DNA of 64,000 bases from an uncultured Clostridia bacterium. GTDB lineage: Bacteria; Bacillota; Clostridia; Christensenellales; CAG-917. Shown piece after piece: positions 50,645 to 60,800 of this stretch. Location: NCBI GenBank assembly GCA_934277645.1, contig CAKQUX010000001.1:248001-312000 (forward strand). The letters are read 5' to 3'. Within the stretch, counting starts at the first letter, position 1. Every line of letters begins with the position of its first letter. The notes under the pieces were generated by a model that saw nothing but the letters and a program-made list of their open reading frames with translations, was not told where the DNA came from and did no database searches. The translations under genes were made by a program, and so were the position numbers.

Positions 50645-52171
50645 ATGGACGTTAAAATACGCATTGAGCAGTTGCTCGACTACGCACAAAAGAAACTCAA
50701 CTTTTTAGAAGACGACGTTATGCTCGCAAGAAACTATCTTCTTGACCTGTTAAAGCTCGATTCGCCATACGAAGGCGATATATCGCCGTCCCCTATTCAA
50801 GAAATACTCGACGATATGACGGCATACGCCGTAGAGAACAAACTCTGCGAACCTTACGAAAGACTTTTGTTTGAAACGAGAATTATGGGCATCGTTACGC
50901 CTACTCCGTCAAGAGTCATCGAAACGTTCGACGATATTGCCGCCCAAAGCGGAATTAAAGCAAGCACCGATTGGTTTTTCAATCTTTGCATAAATTCAAA
51001 CTATATCCGCAAAGTGGACATCGACAAAAACCTTAAATGGGAGTTCGACGGAAAACTTGGCAAAATCAAAATCACCATAAACCTTTCAAAGCCCGAAAAA
51101 GACCCCGAAGAAGTCAAAAGGGCAAAACTTTGCAACTCCGGCTACCCTAAATGTATGCTCTGTCCGTCAAACGTAGGCTGGGCAGGAAATGCGTCCAAGC
51201 CTGCAAGACAAACGCTCAGAACGATTCCTATCGAACTTAACGGCGAAAATTGGTTTATGCAGTATTCCCCTTACGTTTATTTCGACAACCACGCAATAGC
51301 TTTCAGCGAAGAACATCGTCCTATGCACATCGACATACATTCGTTCGAACGTATGGTGGATTTCGTAAAATTGTTCCCGCATTATTTCATCGGCTCGAAC
51401 GCGGCTTTGCCGATTGTAGGCGGAAGCATTCTGGCACACGACCACTATCAAGGCGGCAACAAGGTTTTGCCTATGCTTAAAGCGAAAGCAAGAAAATATT
51501 ACAAACTCGAAGGCTATCCCGAGGTCAACGTTTCCATTCTCGATTGGTACAACTCCGTCGTGAGAATCGAATCGAAAAACAACAATGCCGCCGTAAAAGT
51601 TGCCGATTTAATTCTTTCAAAATGGAAAGAATATAGCGACGAATCTGTGGACGTAATCGCATTTTCGGAAGAAAACGGCGAAAAGGTCGAACACAACACC
51701 GTCACGCCGACGCTTCAAATCAACGATAACGGCGAGTACAGCTTCGCACTTATTTTGAGAAACAATCGCACCACAAAGGAACGTCCTTTCGGACTCTTCC
51801 ACCCGAGCGAAGATTTGCACAACATTAAAAAGGAATCTATCGGAATTATCGAAGCTATGGGCTTGTTCATTTTGCCGGGCAGACTGTCGGGCGAAATCAA
51901 CGCCATTCAGGATATTTTGACAGGCAAAGAAAAACTCGATTTTAAGGAATTGTCAAACGAAAACAATCCGCTTTCAAAGCATCTTCCTATGATTGCTCAA
52001 CTTGTTCAGGACAACGGCACGTCCCTCACTGCCGATAAAGCGCAAGACGTCGTAGTCGAAGCCGTAAATACGGCTTGCGAAAAGATTTTGGAAACGACGG
52101 GCGTTTTCAAAAACGACGAAAAAGGTCAAGCCGCTTTCGATAAATTCCTTAAAAGTTGCGGACTTAACTAA
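50645..52171 (+). CDS. galT: Galactose-1-phosphate uridylyltransferase, class II (Firmicutes type)
   Basis: The 508-residue protein fits the long class II GalT. The nucleotidyl-transfer His motif AHDHYQGG is at 264-271, preceded by NHAIAFSEEHRPMHI and FPHYFIGSNAALPIVGG, all family blocks. It exchanges UMP between UDP-glucose and galactose-1-phosphate. It is divergent from galK over a 117-bp gap with room for shared control. No galE is in the window. A 33-bp tandem repeat and a bidirectional terminator follow. Confidence 0.95.
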   Translation: MDVKIRIEQLLDYAQKKLNFLEDDVMLARNYLLDLLKLDSPYEGDISPSPIQEILDDMTAYAVENKLCEPYERLLFETRIMGIVTPTPSRVIETFDDIAAQSGIKASTDWFFNLCINSNYIRKVDIDKNLKWEFDGKLGKIKITINLSKPEKDPEEVKRAKLCNSGYPKCMLCPSNVGWAGNASKPARQTLRTIPIELNGENWFMQYSPYVYFDNHAIAFSEEHRPMHIDIHSFERMVDFVKLFPHYFIGSNAALPIVGGSILAHDHYQGGNKVLPMLKAKARKYYKLEGYPEVNVSILDWYNSVVRIESKNNNAAVKVADLILSKWKEYSDESVDVIAFSEENGEKVEHNTVTPTLQINDNGEYSFALILRNNRTTKERPFGLFHPSEDLHNIKKESIGIIEAMGLFILPGRLSGEINAIQDILTGKEKLDFKELSNENNPLSKHLPMIAQLVQDNGTSLTADKAQDVVVEAVNTACEKILETTGVFKNDEKGQAAFDKFLKSCGLN

Positions 52172-52320
52172 GTCGAAATGCAAGCGTCGCTTGACATTTA
52201 ACAAATACCGTTTAATGCTTGCCGGTTTAAGCGATAACGATTAAGTTAAAGCCTTTCTTTATACTTTAAGTGTAATTTGGTTTAACGCATTGCTAAATAT
52301 CGCCTTATTTCAAACACTTG

Positions 52321-52419
52321 TTTAACGACAACTTAGTTTAGTAACTCTTGTGATTTAACGACAGTTCTGTTTAACAACTCTTGCCATTTAATGACGATTT
52401 AGTTAAACGGCACTTACAA
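52321..52419. repeat. 33-bp tandem repeat, three copies
   Basis: Three consecutive 33-bp units start TTTAACGACA, TTTAACGACA and TTTAATGACG (52321, 52354, 52387). The third is the most divergent, and a degenerate relative precedes them. Confidence 0.85.
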
Positions 52420-52442
52420 CAATATATTTTTAAAAGCAAACA

Positions 52443-52466
52443 AAAACGCCGCATAAGCGGCGTTTT
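52443..52466. terminator. Bidirectional terminator between galT and the phosphoesterase gene
   Basis: AAAACGCCGC-ATAA-GCGGCGTTTT, symmetric with A and T ends, between convergent genes. Confidence 0.9.
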
Positions 52467-52503
52467 ATTTACGATATTTTATTTCTACAATAAGCGTTTA
52501 ATT

Positions 52504-53556
52504 CTATTCTTTGTTGTCGTTGTTAAAGCGAAGTCTGCCGCCCCTTTCTTCCCCTCTCACGGTTGTAAGTGGCAAAAGTTTAACGTCAAAGTTGCCGTCG
52601 TCGTCAACGACGATAAGCGATGCGCCGCGTTGATTTTTAACTTTGCTTATTTTTAAATACGCAAGATAATCGATGCTCATTCCGTAGGTAAGTCTGATTC
52701 CCTTATACGTCATCGAAACAGTGTTCAAATGGTCGTGTCCTGCAAAAACGCCCTTTGCGCCGTTTTTCAAAAGGCAATCGAATTCGCCGCCTTCACGGCA
52801 CGGCACTCCGAAGTATTGGTCTTTTTCGCAAACCGCTCCGACGTGATATTTGACGCTTTTATCGCCCTCTTGCATAGCCCACCAAGCGTCGCGGTATTGC
52901 CTTAAAGGAATGTGTTGAAAAACAAGTTGCGGTTCGCCGTTTAAGCAATGCTTCTGCACTTCTTTTTCATACCAATCGAGCTGGTCACGGTGAACGGTAT
53001 CGAATCCCGAAAAGAAACTGCTTGTTTCGTAGCTGTTCGAGTCGAACATAACAAGCAAGTTATTCAGCGTGCCGTCCTCGTTTTCAAGCCGCAGAACATA
53101 GTTTCCCTCTCCTGTTTGACATTCGCCTTTTTTAAAAAGGCTATGCTCAAGCGAGGAATAATAATCGCTTAATCTTTTCTTTTTATGCGTGGAATAGCTT
53201 TCGCAGTCGTGGTTGCCGTAAACCATAGCCCACGGCACGCCGAGTGTTTCCATCAAATTTCCGAACCACTTTGCAGGACGCATATTGTTTATCGTTCCCG
53301 AGCTAAACGGAATCGGATAGCTCACGTCTCCGGTCACGACGACCAAATCCGGTTTTGCATAACTGATAAGGTCGCGAACGGCAGTCAATGCCATTTTATC
53401 TTTTTTAACGGACAGCAAACCGCCGCCGATATGCACGTCGGTTATTTGCATAATGACAAAATCTTTGCCTTTTATCTTTTTGAACGCCATAACCCCGTCT
53501 TTTTCAAACGGGGTTATTTTTACGTCTTTTTTTACTTCTTCTGCTTTAACTTTCAT
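52504..53556 (-). CDS. Calcineurin-like metallophosphoesterase
   Basis: The 350-residue protein has the metallophosphoesterase motifs ITDVHIGG (D-x-H), VVTGDVS (GD), YGNHDCES (GNHD), QHIPLRQ (His) and GHDHLN (GHxH). It probably hydrolyses a phosphoester or nucleotide in the cytoplasm; no signal peptide is present. An internal 10-bp inverted repeat (53491-53518) in the N-terminal coding part raises the option that translation starts at the Met just after it. The first ATG has only a weak ribosome site. Confidence 0.9.
   Translation of the reverse strand: MKVKAEEVKKDVKITPFEKDGVMAFKKIKGKDFVIMQITDVHIGGGLLSVKKDKMALTAVRDLISYAKPDLVVVTGDVSYPIPFSSGTINNMRPAKWFGNLMETLGVPWAMVYGNHDCESYSTHKKKRLSDYYSSLEHSLFKKGECQTGEGNYVLRLENEDGTLNNLLVMFDSNSYETSSFFSGFDTVHRDQLDWYEKEVQKHCLNGEPQLVFQHIPLRQYRDAWWAMQEGDKSVKYHVGAVCEKDQYFGVPCREGGEFDCLLKNGAKGVFAGHDHLNTVSMTYKGIRLTYGMSIDYLAYLKISKVKNQRGASLIVVDDDGNFDVKLLPLTTVRGEERGGRLRFNNDNKE
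53491..53518. repeat. 10-bp inverted repeat inside the phosphoesterase 5' coding region
   Basis: On the minus strand ATAACCCCGT and ACGGGGTTAT are separated by 9 nt, ending at the second in-frame ATG. It has no T-run, so it is not a terminator. Confidence 0.7.
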
Positions 53557-53608
53557 AGTCTAAAATTATCTTTTCTCTTTTAAGCAAAACTAAATCAAAA
53601 CTATTGAC

Positions 53609-55294
53609 TTACTTTCCCTTAACGTCGTCCGTCTGCTTGACGTCCGCATCGTCGACAACTCTACCGACTATTGCGTCATAATTTCCGATGCCGTCCTTAT
53701 CTTTGCCGTAAAGCTCGTCGCAAAGAGCGTCGCATTCGGTCTTCTCCTCGGTCGTAAGTCCTTCATAACCGACTTCGGCTTTGCGTTCGATGAAATATCT
53801 TGCGCGGTCAAGTTTCTTGTTCGTTACCTTGTATCTGAACGACGCAAGGAAGGCAATCAAAATGAGAACTGCGATTGCTATACCCATAAACAATCTTATG
53901 GCTATAAGTGCGCTTTCAGGTTGAACGACATTTTTATCACCTGCTATTCTTTCCTGATAGTGAGCGGCAGTCAAAACCCAACCTATCATTCCTACGCCAA
54001 ACGCACCTGCAATCTTTCTGAAAAGCGTCATCATTCCGCTGTAATTTCCGGTCGGTCTTTCGCCCGTTTTAAGTTCCGCAACGTCCAAAGTGTCAGGGAA
54101 GATAATCCACGGCATCATTTGCGCTCCGCCGAAACCTAAGCCCATAAGGAACGCGATAATCGGAACAACGATAGGAGGCGCCCAGCTCGGGTCCATAACG
54201 GCAAGAAGTATGCCGCCCAAAATGTAGAACGGAAGTCCCATTCTGAAAGCGAACTGTTTGCTCTTTTTGTCCATAACCACTCTTGCAAGCGGGAACGCCA
54301 AAACGGCGGCAACCATAAGCGGCGCGACGATGAACATAGAATTAAAAGGCTTACTGAACGAACCGATTACAAACGGAACATCTGCCCAAACGTCGGTTGC
54401 GTAATATGCCGCAAGCGCAGACAAAATATCCATACAGGTAAACGCCGAAACGTACATAATGATATGCCAACGATAGGACTTGTTTTTAAAAGGCGTTATA
54501 TACGATTGCAAAAAGCTCTTAAACGTGATTTTCGTCTTTTCGGTCGGAAATTTAACTCTTTCTTTAGTGAACAAACCGCAAAGAATAAGTCCGCCGCCGA
54601 ACAGCGTGCCGAAAATGACAATCATAAGAATCCAGAAAACAACGCCGTTTTCGATTCTCGGCATAAACGAATATTGGTCAGAAGTTGTGTAAAGAGCAAG
54701 CAATACGAGCGGTACGACGTATGCAAGCCCCGAAGCCAATGCGCTGAAAACAAGTTTTACGGTATTTGCATTATTACGCTCTTTATACGAAGGCGAAATA
54801 TCGCTTGCCATAGACGTGTACGGAACTTGCGTAATCGTAGAACAAGTATTCCAAAGAATATAGAAAATAAGTACCCACGCAACTGCGCCGCCGCCTGCTA
54901 TCCCCCATTCGTTTATAGGAGCAAACAACAATGCAAGCGCAATGATAAGCGAAATGCCGCCAAAGAACATATACGGCTTACGTCTGCCCCACTTGCCGCG
55001 GGTGTTATCGGAAATAAGTCCCATAAGAGGGTCGGTTATAGCGTCCCAAATTTTGGAAACCATCATAATGGTGGATGCGATAGCCGCCACAATGCCGAGA
55101 GCGTCGGTCATGTATTTGAGCATTATACACGACATAAGCGCAACGCCGCCGCCGTCCATCAACGCTCCGAGACCGTAACAAACTTTTTCGCCGGCAGGAA
55201 TTTTGTCTTCGGGTTTAACCAAAGCAGTCGCTTCGGCGTTTACTGCCGCTTGCGATTCACTGCCCTCGATTTGTGATTTTTTGTTTTTTCTCAT
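53609..55294 (-). CDS. GPH-family (MelB-like) sugar:cation symporter, second copy
   Basis: The 561-residue, 12-helix GPH/MFS_2 protein shows VCYGLGALMDGGGVALMSCIMLKYMTDALG and SKIWDAITDPLMGLISDNTRGKWGRRKPYMF, the cation-site loop. The N-terminal cytoplasmic lead and the about 90-residue C-terminal tail (with KTECDALCDELYG) are longer than usual. It probably imports a sugar or glycoside. It has low similarity to the GPH protein at 42878, so they are separate lineages. It lies upstream of the phosphoesterase gene with a 52-base gap and may share its transcript. Confidence 0.9.
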   Translation of the reverse strand: MRKNKKSQIEGSESQAAVNAEATALVKPEDKIPAGEKVCYGLGALMDGGGVALMSCIMLKYMTDALGIVAAIASTIMMVSKIWDAITDPLMGLISDNTRGKWGRRKPYMFFGGISLIIALALLFAPINEWGIAGGGAVAWVLIFYILWNTCSTITQVPYTSMASDISPSYKERNNANTVKLVFSALASGLAYVVPLVLLALYTTSDQYSFMPRIENGVVFWILMIVIFGTLFGGGLILCGLFTKERVKFPTEKTKITFKSFLQSYITPFKNKSYRWHIIMYVSAFTCMDILSALAAYYATDVWADVPFVIGSFSKPFNSMFIVAPLMVAAVLAFPLARVVMDKKSKQFAFRMGLPFYILGGILLAVMDPSWAPPIVVPIIAFLMGLGFGGAQMMPWIIFPDTLDVAELKTGERPTGNYSGMMTLFRKIAGAFGVGMIGWVLTAAHYQERIAGDKNVVQPESALIAIRLFMGIAIAVLILIAFLASFRYKVTNKKLDRARYFIERKAEVGYEGLTTEEKTECDALCDELYGKDKDGIGNYDAIVGRVVDDADVKQTDDVKGK

Positions 55295-55307
55295 AATTAA
55301 CCTAAAA

Positions 55308-55334
55308 GGGCTACCGATTTAATTCAAGTAGCCC
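55308..55334 (-). terminator. Terminator of the pfkA-pfp transcript
   Basis: GGGCTAC / GTAGCCC stem followed by TTTT on the minus strand. Confidence 0.75.
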
Positions 55335-55352
55335 GCCTTTAATGTATTTTTA

Positions 55353-56597
55353 TTATTTTTTGTTCACAAGCACTTTTTTAAGTTTTGCAAATCTTGGCAA
55401 GCCGTCTTCTAACGGAGCTTTTGCGTCTCCTTGAATGAGTGGAAGCGCATAATCTACAAATTCTTGACTAAGTCCCGTGCCGTTGTTCGTTATCCAGCTG
55501 AGCGGAACGGTTTTTTCCGTGTTCGCCGCTTGTTCGATAGGCATAAGAACAGGTTTCATCTTGTATTCTTTTCCGGGTTGTCTTTCAAAGATAACCATCT
55601 TGTCCGTTTCGCCGTCGACGGCATACTTAACTGCCGCAGAACCTGCTTCGAACGCTTCTTCGACGTCGACCTTAGACGCAAGATGCGCTCCGCAACGTTG
55701 CATAAGGCTGAATTCGATTGCTCGCGTCTTTACGCCGAGTTTTTCCTTGACAAGGTTTGCGAGCATAGCTCCGACGCCACCGAGTTGAGCGTGGCCGAAA
55801 AGGTCGGTGCTTGACGCGGTAAATTCGCCGACGTATTTTCCTTCTTTCGTCTTAATGCCTTCCGAAACTACGGCGATACACTTGTTGCCGTTTTTGTCGC
55901 AAACGCCCTTGACGTCGCTTATAAACTTGTCGATATCGAACGGAACTTCAGGAAGATAGATAAGGTCTGCTCCGAGTCCCTTGTAATTTGCAAGAGCCGC
56001 CGCAGCCGTAAGCCAGCCTGCGTTTCTGCCCATAACTTCGATTACGCAAACAAGACCGGTGTCATAAACCTTTGCGTCAAGGTTAATTTCCATAATGGTC
56101 GTTGCGATATATTTTGCCGCGCTGCCATAGCCAGGGCAATGGTCGGTGCCGTAAAGGTCGTTGTCAATAGTCTTCGGAACACCGATAACGTTGCAGTCAT
56201 AACCCGATTGTTTCAAAAATTTTGAAACCTTATTGCAGGTATCCATCGAATCGTTTCCGCCGTTGTAGAAGAAATAGCGAATGTTGTATTTCTTAAACAC
56301 TTCGAGAAGTCTGTTATAATCGGTCGGATCTACGTTATAATCTTTAAGTTTATATCTGACCGAACCGAGAGCCGATGACGGCGTATATTTCATAAGTTCG
56401 AGTTCTTTCGGGTCTTCTTCGTTGATGACGTAAAATTCCTCGTTCAATATACCTCTGATTCCGTGCGCCGCTCCGTACACTTCCGTGATGTTCTTTTGCT
56501 TCAACGCTTCGCAAAAAACGCCTGCTGCCGATGAGTTTATGACTGACGTTGGTCCGCCTGATTGACCAAACATACAAGCTCCGACTAAATTCTTCAT
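55353..56597 (-). CDS. pfp: Diphosphate-dependent phosphofructokinase
   Basis: The 414-residue phosphofructokinase has PPi-type specificity residues. GGNDS at 113-117 has Asp where ATP enzymes have Gly, and PKTIDNDL at 141-148 has Lys where ATP enzymes have Gly. Both mark PPi use and reversibility. It interconverts fructose-6-phosphate and fructose-1,6-bisphosphate with PPi. The gene follows pfkA by 16 bases, so the ATP and PPi versions are in one operon. Confidence 0.93.
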   Translation of the reverse strand: MKNLVGACMFGQSGGPTSVINSSAAGVFCEALKQKNITEVYGAAHGIRGILNEEFYVINEEDPKELELMKYTPSSALGSVRYKLKDYNVDPTDYNRLLEVFKKYNIRYFFYNGGNDSMDTCNKVSKFLKQSGYDCNVIGVPKTIDNDLYGTDHCPGYGSAAKYIATTIMEINLDAKVYDTGLVCVIEVMGRNAGWLTAAAALANYKGLGADLIYLPEVPFDIDKFISDVKGVCDKNGNKCIAVVSEGIKTKEGKYVGEFTASSTDLFGHAQLGGVGAMLANLVKEKLGVKTRAIEFSLMQRCGAHLASKVDVEEAFEAGSAAVKYAVDGETDKMVIFERQPGKEYKMKPVLMPIEQAANTEKTVPLSWITNNGTGLSQEFVDYALPLIQGDAKAPLEDGLPRFAKLKKVLVNKK

Positions 56598-56613
56598 TTT
56601 GTTCTCCTTTAAA

Positions 56614-57576
56614 TTAAATGCTCAATGCTCTTGTGAGTTTATACAGCTCGCTGTCAACTTCTTTCTTCATCGAAAGAGCCTTTGCGAGGTCCATATCGAT
56701 AATTTTTCCGTCCTTTATGCCGACTGCCCAAGCGCCTTCGCCCGACGATAAAACGTCGACTGCATGCACAGACATTCTTGCCGCCAAAATACGGTCTGAC
56801 ATATTAGGGCCGCCGCCTCGTTGAATATGACCGAGAGTCGTAACGGTCGGCGTTCTGCCCGTAATTTCTTTTATGGTTTTAATAAGCTCCGTCTTATCAC
56901 CTGCGCCTTCGGCAAAGACAATCATGTTAGACGTTTTGCCACGCTTTGTCGATTGTTGAACGCTTTCGGCAACTTCTCTGAAATCAACTTTGATTTCAGG
57001 AACGAGAACGTATTCGCATCCGCCTGCAAGACCTGCGTAAAGCGCAATGTCGCCGCAGTTTCTGCCCATAACTTCTACTATCGAAACACGCTCGTGAGCC
57101 GTGTTCGTATCTCTAAGATGGTTAATTGCCCAAAGCACGGTGTTTACAGCCGTATCGAAACCGATTGTAAAATCGGTGTAAGCAAGGTCGTTGTCAATCG
57201 TTCCAGGAAGTCCCGCTACGTTGATTCCGAAATCGTTGAACAAATCGAGAGCTCCGTGAAGAGAGCCGTCGCCGCCGATAACGATAAGATTGTCGATATC
57301 GCGTTTTCTAAGATTTTCCGCCGCTTGCATACGAACGTCGTAATCCTTAAATTCAGGGCATCTTGCGGTATGCAAAATCGTGCCGCCCTTTTGAACGATA
57401 TCACTGACGCTTCTCGGATACATTTGGAAAATGTCGTCTTCGATAAGTCCGCGATATCCCCTTTCTACGCCGTAGGTCTTATAACCACGGTAAATGCCAT
57501 AACGAACAGCCGCTCTGATGCAGGCGTTCATACCCGGTGCGTCGCCGCCACTTGTTAAAATAGCAACTTTTTTCAT
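56614..57576 (-). CDS. pfkA: ATP-dependent 6-phosphofructokinase
   Basis: The 320-residue protein is a standard bacterial PfkA: LTSGGDAPGMNACIRA at the start, GGDGSLHGA at 101-109 (Gly104) and LPGTIDND at 123-130 (Gly at the position of the PPi enzyme's Lys), which indicate ATP use. Active-site Asp in TIDND, and MGRNCGDIALYAGLAGG follow. It commits sugar to glycolysis and should be allosteric. It sits next to pfp and downstream of dnaE. Confidence 0.96.
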   Translation of the reverse strand: MKKVAILTSGGDAPGMNACIRAAVRYGIYRGYKTYGVERGYRGLIEDDIFQMYPRSVSDIVQKGGTILHTARCPEFKDYDVRMQAAENLRKRDIDNLIVIGGDGSLHGALDLFNDFGINVAGLPGTIDNDLAYTDFTIGFDTAVNTVLWAINHLRDTNTAHERVSIVEVMGRNCGDIALYAGLAGGCEYVLVPEIKVDFREVAESVQQSTKRGKTSNMIVFAEGAGDKTELIKTIKEITGRTPTVTTLGHIQRGGGPNMSDRILAARMSVHAVDVLSSGEGAWAVGIKDGKIIDMDLAKALSMKKEVDSELYKLTRALSI

Positions 57577-57811
57577 ATTTATAACCTCTAAAAATTTAAT
57601 GCGATTTGTCTTTCGTTTGTTGCCTCAAACTTTAAAACAAAGTTTAAGCGTAACACAAATTTAAAACGTGATTATGCTCTGCTGTAAGCCGTTTTAGGCA
57701 TACGCAAAACGCATAACGAACCTTTAATATAATATCATTTTTATAATAATAGGTCAATAGGTAATTAAATTTTAAACCACCCCGAAATGCGTCTTAAACG
57801 TCCGTTTTGCC

Positions 57812-60800
57812 TTAGTTTTTTTGTTGCTTGGTTTTCGTAACTACCTTAGCGTTGTCGTTTCCTACTATGTTTTTTAGTTTCAAAACAAATTCGTCGCTAA
57901 GTTCCACACCGCCGTTAAACTCGAATACTTGCGGCGCTGCTCCCATTTCCGCCTTTATGACGACAGGCGTTTCGCCTTCGAAGCGTTTAAGGAAATTTAT
58001 CACGACGTCAAGCAATCCCCTGTCGCAAACCCTGACGTAGAGCTTTGTTTTGCTCTCGTTTTTTATCGGCGCGGCATTAGCGGCTTGTTTTTTAGCCGTC
58101 GTTTCGCTATCGGTCTTTTCTTCTTTTTTGTGCCAAATCGAGATAGTGTCGATGACTACTTTCGGCTCGCTCTCGACTTTCATATCGAGTTTGCCGTTGA
58201 TTATGACGGGCGTTTCCGTTTGAAGCAACGCCAGATTGCGTTCAAACGCTCTTCCGAACATAGCGAAAGTAACGACGCCGTAAAAATCTTCAACCTTACC
58301 CGTCGCAAAGCGCGTATTGTTTTTTGAAAGTCTTTTTTCAAAACTGCCGATAATTCCGCCAAAACATACGTTCTTGCCGTCGAGATCGGAATTTCCGACC
58401 AAAACGGCATTGCCGTCCTCGTCTACGCTTTCAACGAATAAATCTTCGGTCGAAAAATTAAAGCCTTGCGTATTTCCACGGAAATCGTCGAGCGGATGTC
58501 CCGAAACGTACATTCCCAAAACGTCCTTCTCAAAGTTGAGTTTTTGCGTTTTGTCGTATTCCGGCAATTCGATATATTTTACGGGAACGTCCTCGATAAG
58601 GTCGTCGAACAGGGAAATCTGATTGCTCGACGTATTCTTTCTGAGCGCGTTTTCGCTGTCCACGATTTGTTCGTAGCTTGCAATGAGAGTGGCTCTCGTC
58701 TTTCCGAAACAATCTAGCGCGCCACCCTTTATAAGACTTTCGAGCATACGTTTGTTGATTTCGGGATTACGGCTCACAAGGTCACGGATATCTTTATAGT
58801 CGCCGTTCTGTTTGCGTTCAGTCAGAATCGTTTCCATTGCAGCGTCACCCATATTCTTTATTCCGTTAAGTCCGTAGCGCATACCCTCGCCCTCGATTGT
58901 GAACAATTTCGACGACTTGTTTATGTCAGGCGGATAAATTTTGTAGCCGCTTTCCTTTATATAATTGACGTAGTGTTTAACTTCTTCCGAACTTGAAATT
59001 CGGTTGTTTGCGACCGCCATTATATAGTGAAGCGGATAATATCTTTTAAGATATGCCGTTTGATAGCTGACGACCGCATAAGCCGCCGCGTGCGATTTGT
59101 TAAACGCGTACGAAGCGAAATCGAGAATTTGATTCCACAACTTTTCCGCGACTTCTTCGGGAACGCCGTTTGCAACGCAACCCTTAACGTGATTTACAAC
59201 GCCGCCTGCAACCGTCATATCGCCGCCGTGTATAAACATCGCCTTGTTCTCGTTGAGAATATCGAGCTTTTTCTTTGCGATAGCGCGTCTCATAATATCC
59301 GCACCGCCGAAGCTGAATCCCGCAAGGTCCTTTGCGATTTGCATAACCTGTTCCTGATAAACGATACAGCCGTAAGTAACGCCCAAAATGTCTTTCAAAA
59401 CAGGATGAGCGTACTTGACTTTTTCAGGCTCTTTTTTGCCGTTTATATAGTCGTCCATAAACTGAATAGGCCCCGGACGGAAAATAGAAATACCTGCGAT
59501 AACTTCTTCGAGCTTATCGGGTTTGAGTTTCGCCATGAACTGCTTCATGCCGTTACTTTCAAGCTGGAACACGCCTTCGCAGTCGCCGCTTGCGATAAGT
59601 TTATAAACTTCGGGATCGTCGTAACCGAGTTTGTTAAAGTCGATTTTTACGCCCTTGTCCTCGAAAATGTATTTTTCCGCTTCGTTTATATCGGTGAGCG
59701 TTTTGAGCGCCAAAAAGTCCATTTTCAAAAGGCCTACGCTCTCGATTTGCCCCTTATCGAACTGCGTCGTAATATCGTCGCCGTTTCTTTGAAGCGGAAC
59801 GTGTTCGACAATCGGGTCGGGACAAATAACGACGCCTGCCGCATGCATGGAAACCTGCCTCGGCATACCTTCGAGTCCTTTTGCTATGTCGATAATTCTC
59901 TTTGCTTCGGGATTAGAATCGTAGAGCTCTTTAAATGCAGGAACTATTTCCTTGCCCCACTCGCCGAGCGACTCGCCGATAAACGGCTTACCCATTTTCG
60001 GCAAATCTTTAACCCAGTTGTTGGCGTCCTGAAAAGATACGTCGTAAACTCTCGCAACGTCTTTTATTGCCGCCTTCGCACTCATCGTCGAATAAGCTAT
60101 AATTTGCGAAACGTTGTCCTTGCCGTATTTTTCGGTGACGTAATCGATAATTTCGCCTCGTCTGTTATAACAAAAGTCTATATCGAAGTCGGGCATCGAA
60201 ACACGTTCTTTTGAAAGGAATCTTTCAAAAATCAAATTATATCTGAGCGGATCTACGTCCGTTATTCCGATTGAGTACGCAACGAGTGAACCTACGCCGC
60301 TGCCACGCCCCGGACCTACGGGAATACCGCGCAATCTTGCCGCATTCACGAAGTCCCAGACAATCAAAAAGTAGCCTGCGTAACCGCACTCGATAATGAC
60401 GGAAAGTTCATAGTCAAGCCTGTCTTTGATTTCGGGCGTAATTTCGGGATAACGCGTCAATATTCGTTCGTATGCAAGGTCGTGAAGATATTGAGCCTCG
60501 TCCCTGCCGTTCATTTCGTCGTTCGTGTAACGCGGAATAATCGAGTTTCGTTTTAAAGTGAATTCAAAATTACATTTGTCAGCAATTTCGACAGTCGATT
60601 CGATAGCTTCGGGACACCAATCGAAAAGGTCTATCATCTCTTGCTGACTTTTAAGATAAAAATTGTCGTTGTCGAATCTGACGGCACTTACGTCCGTCTT
60701 TTTGATGCCCATCTGAATACACATCATCGTGTCCTGAATGTCTGCGTCTTCACGGCTTATATAGTGTACGTCGTTTGTCGCGACTACTTTAACCCCTATT

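Larger units (their letters stand above)
52172..52503. other. Convergent spacer with tandem repeat and terminator
   Basis: No gene; contains the 33-bp repeat (52321-52419) and the shared terminator (52443-52466). Confidence 0.7.
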
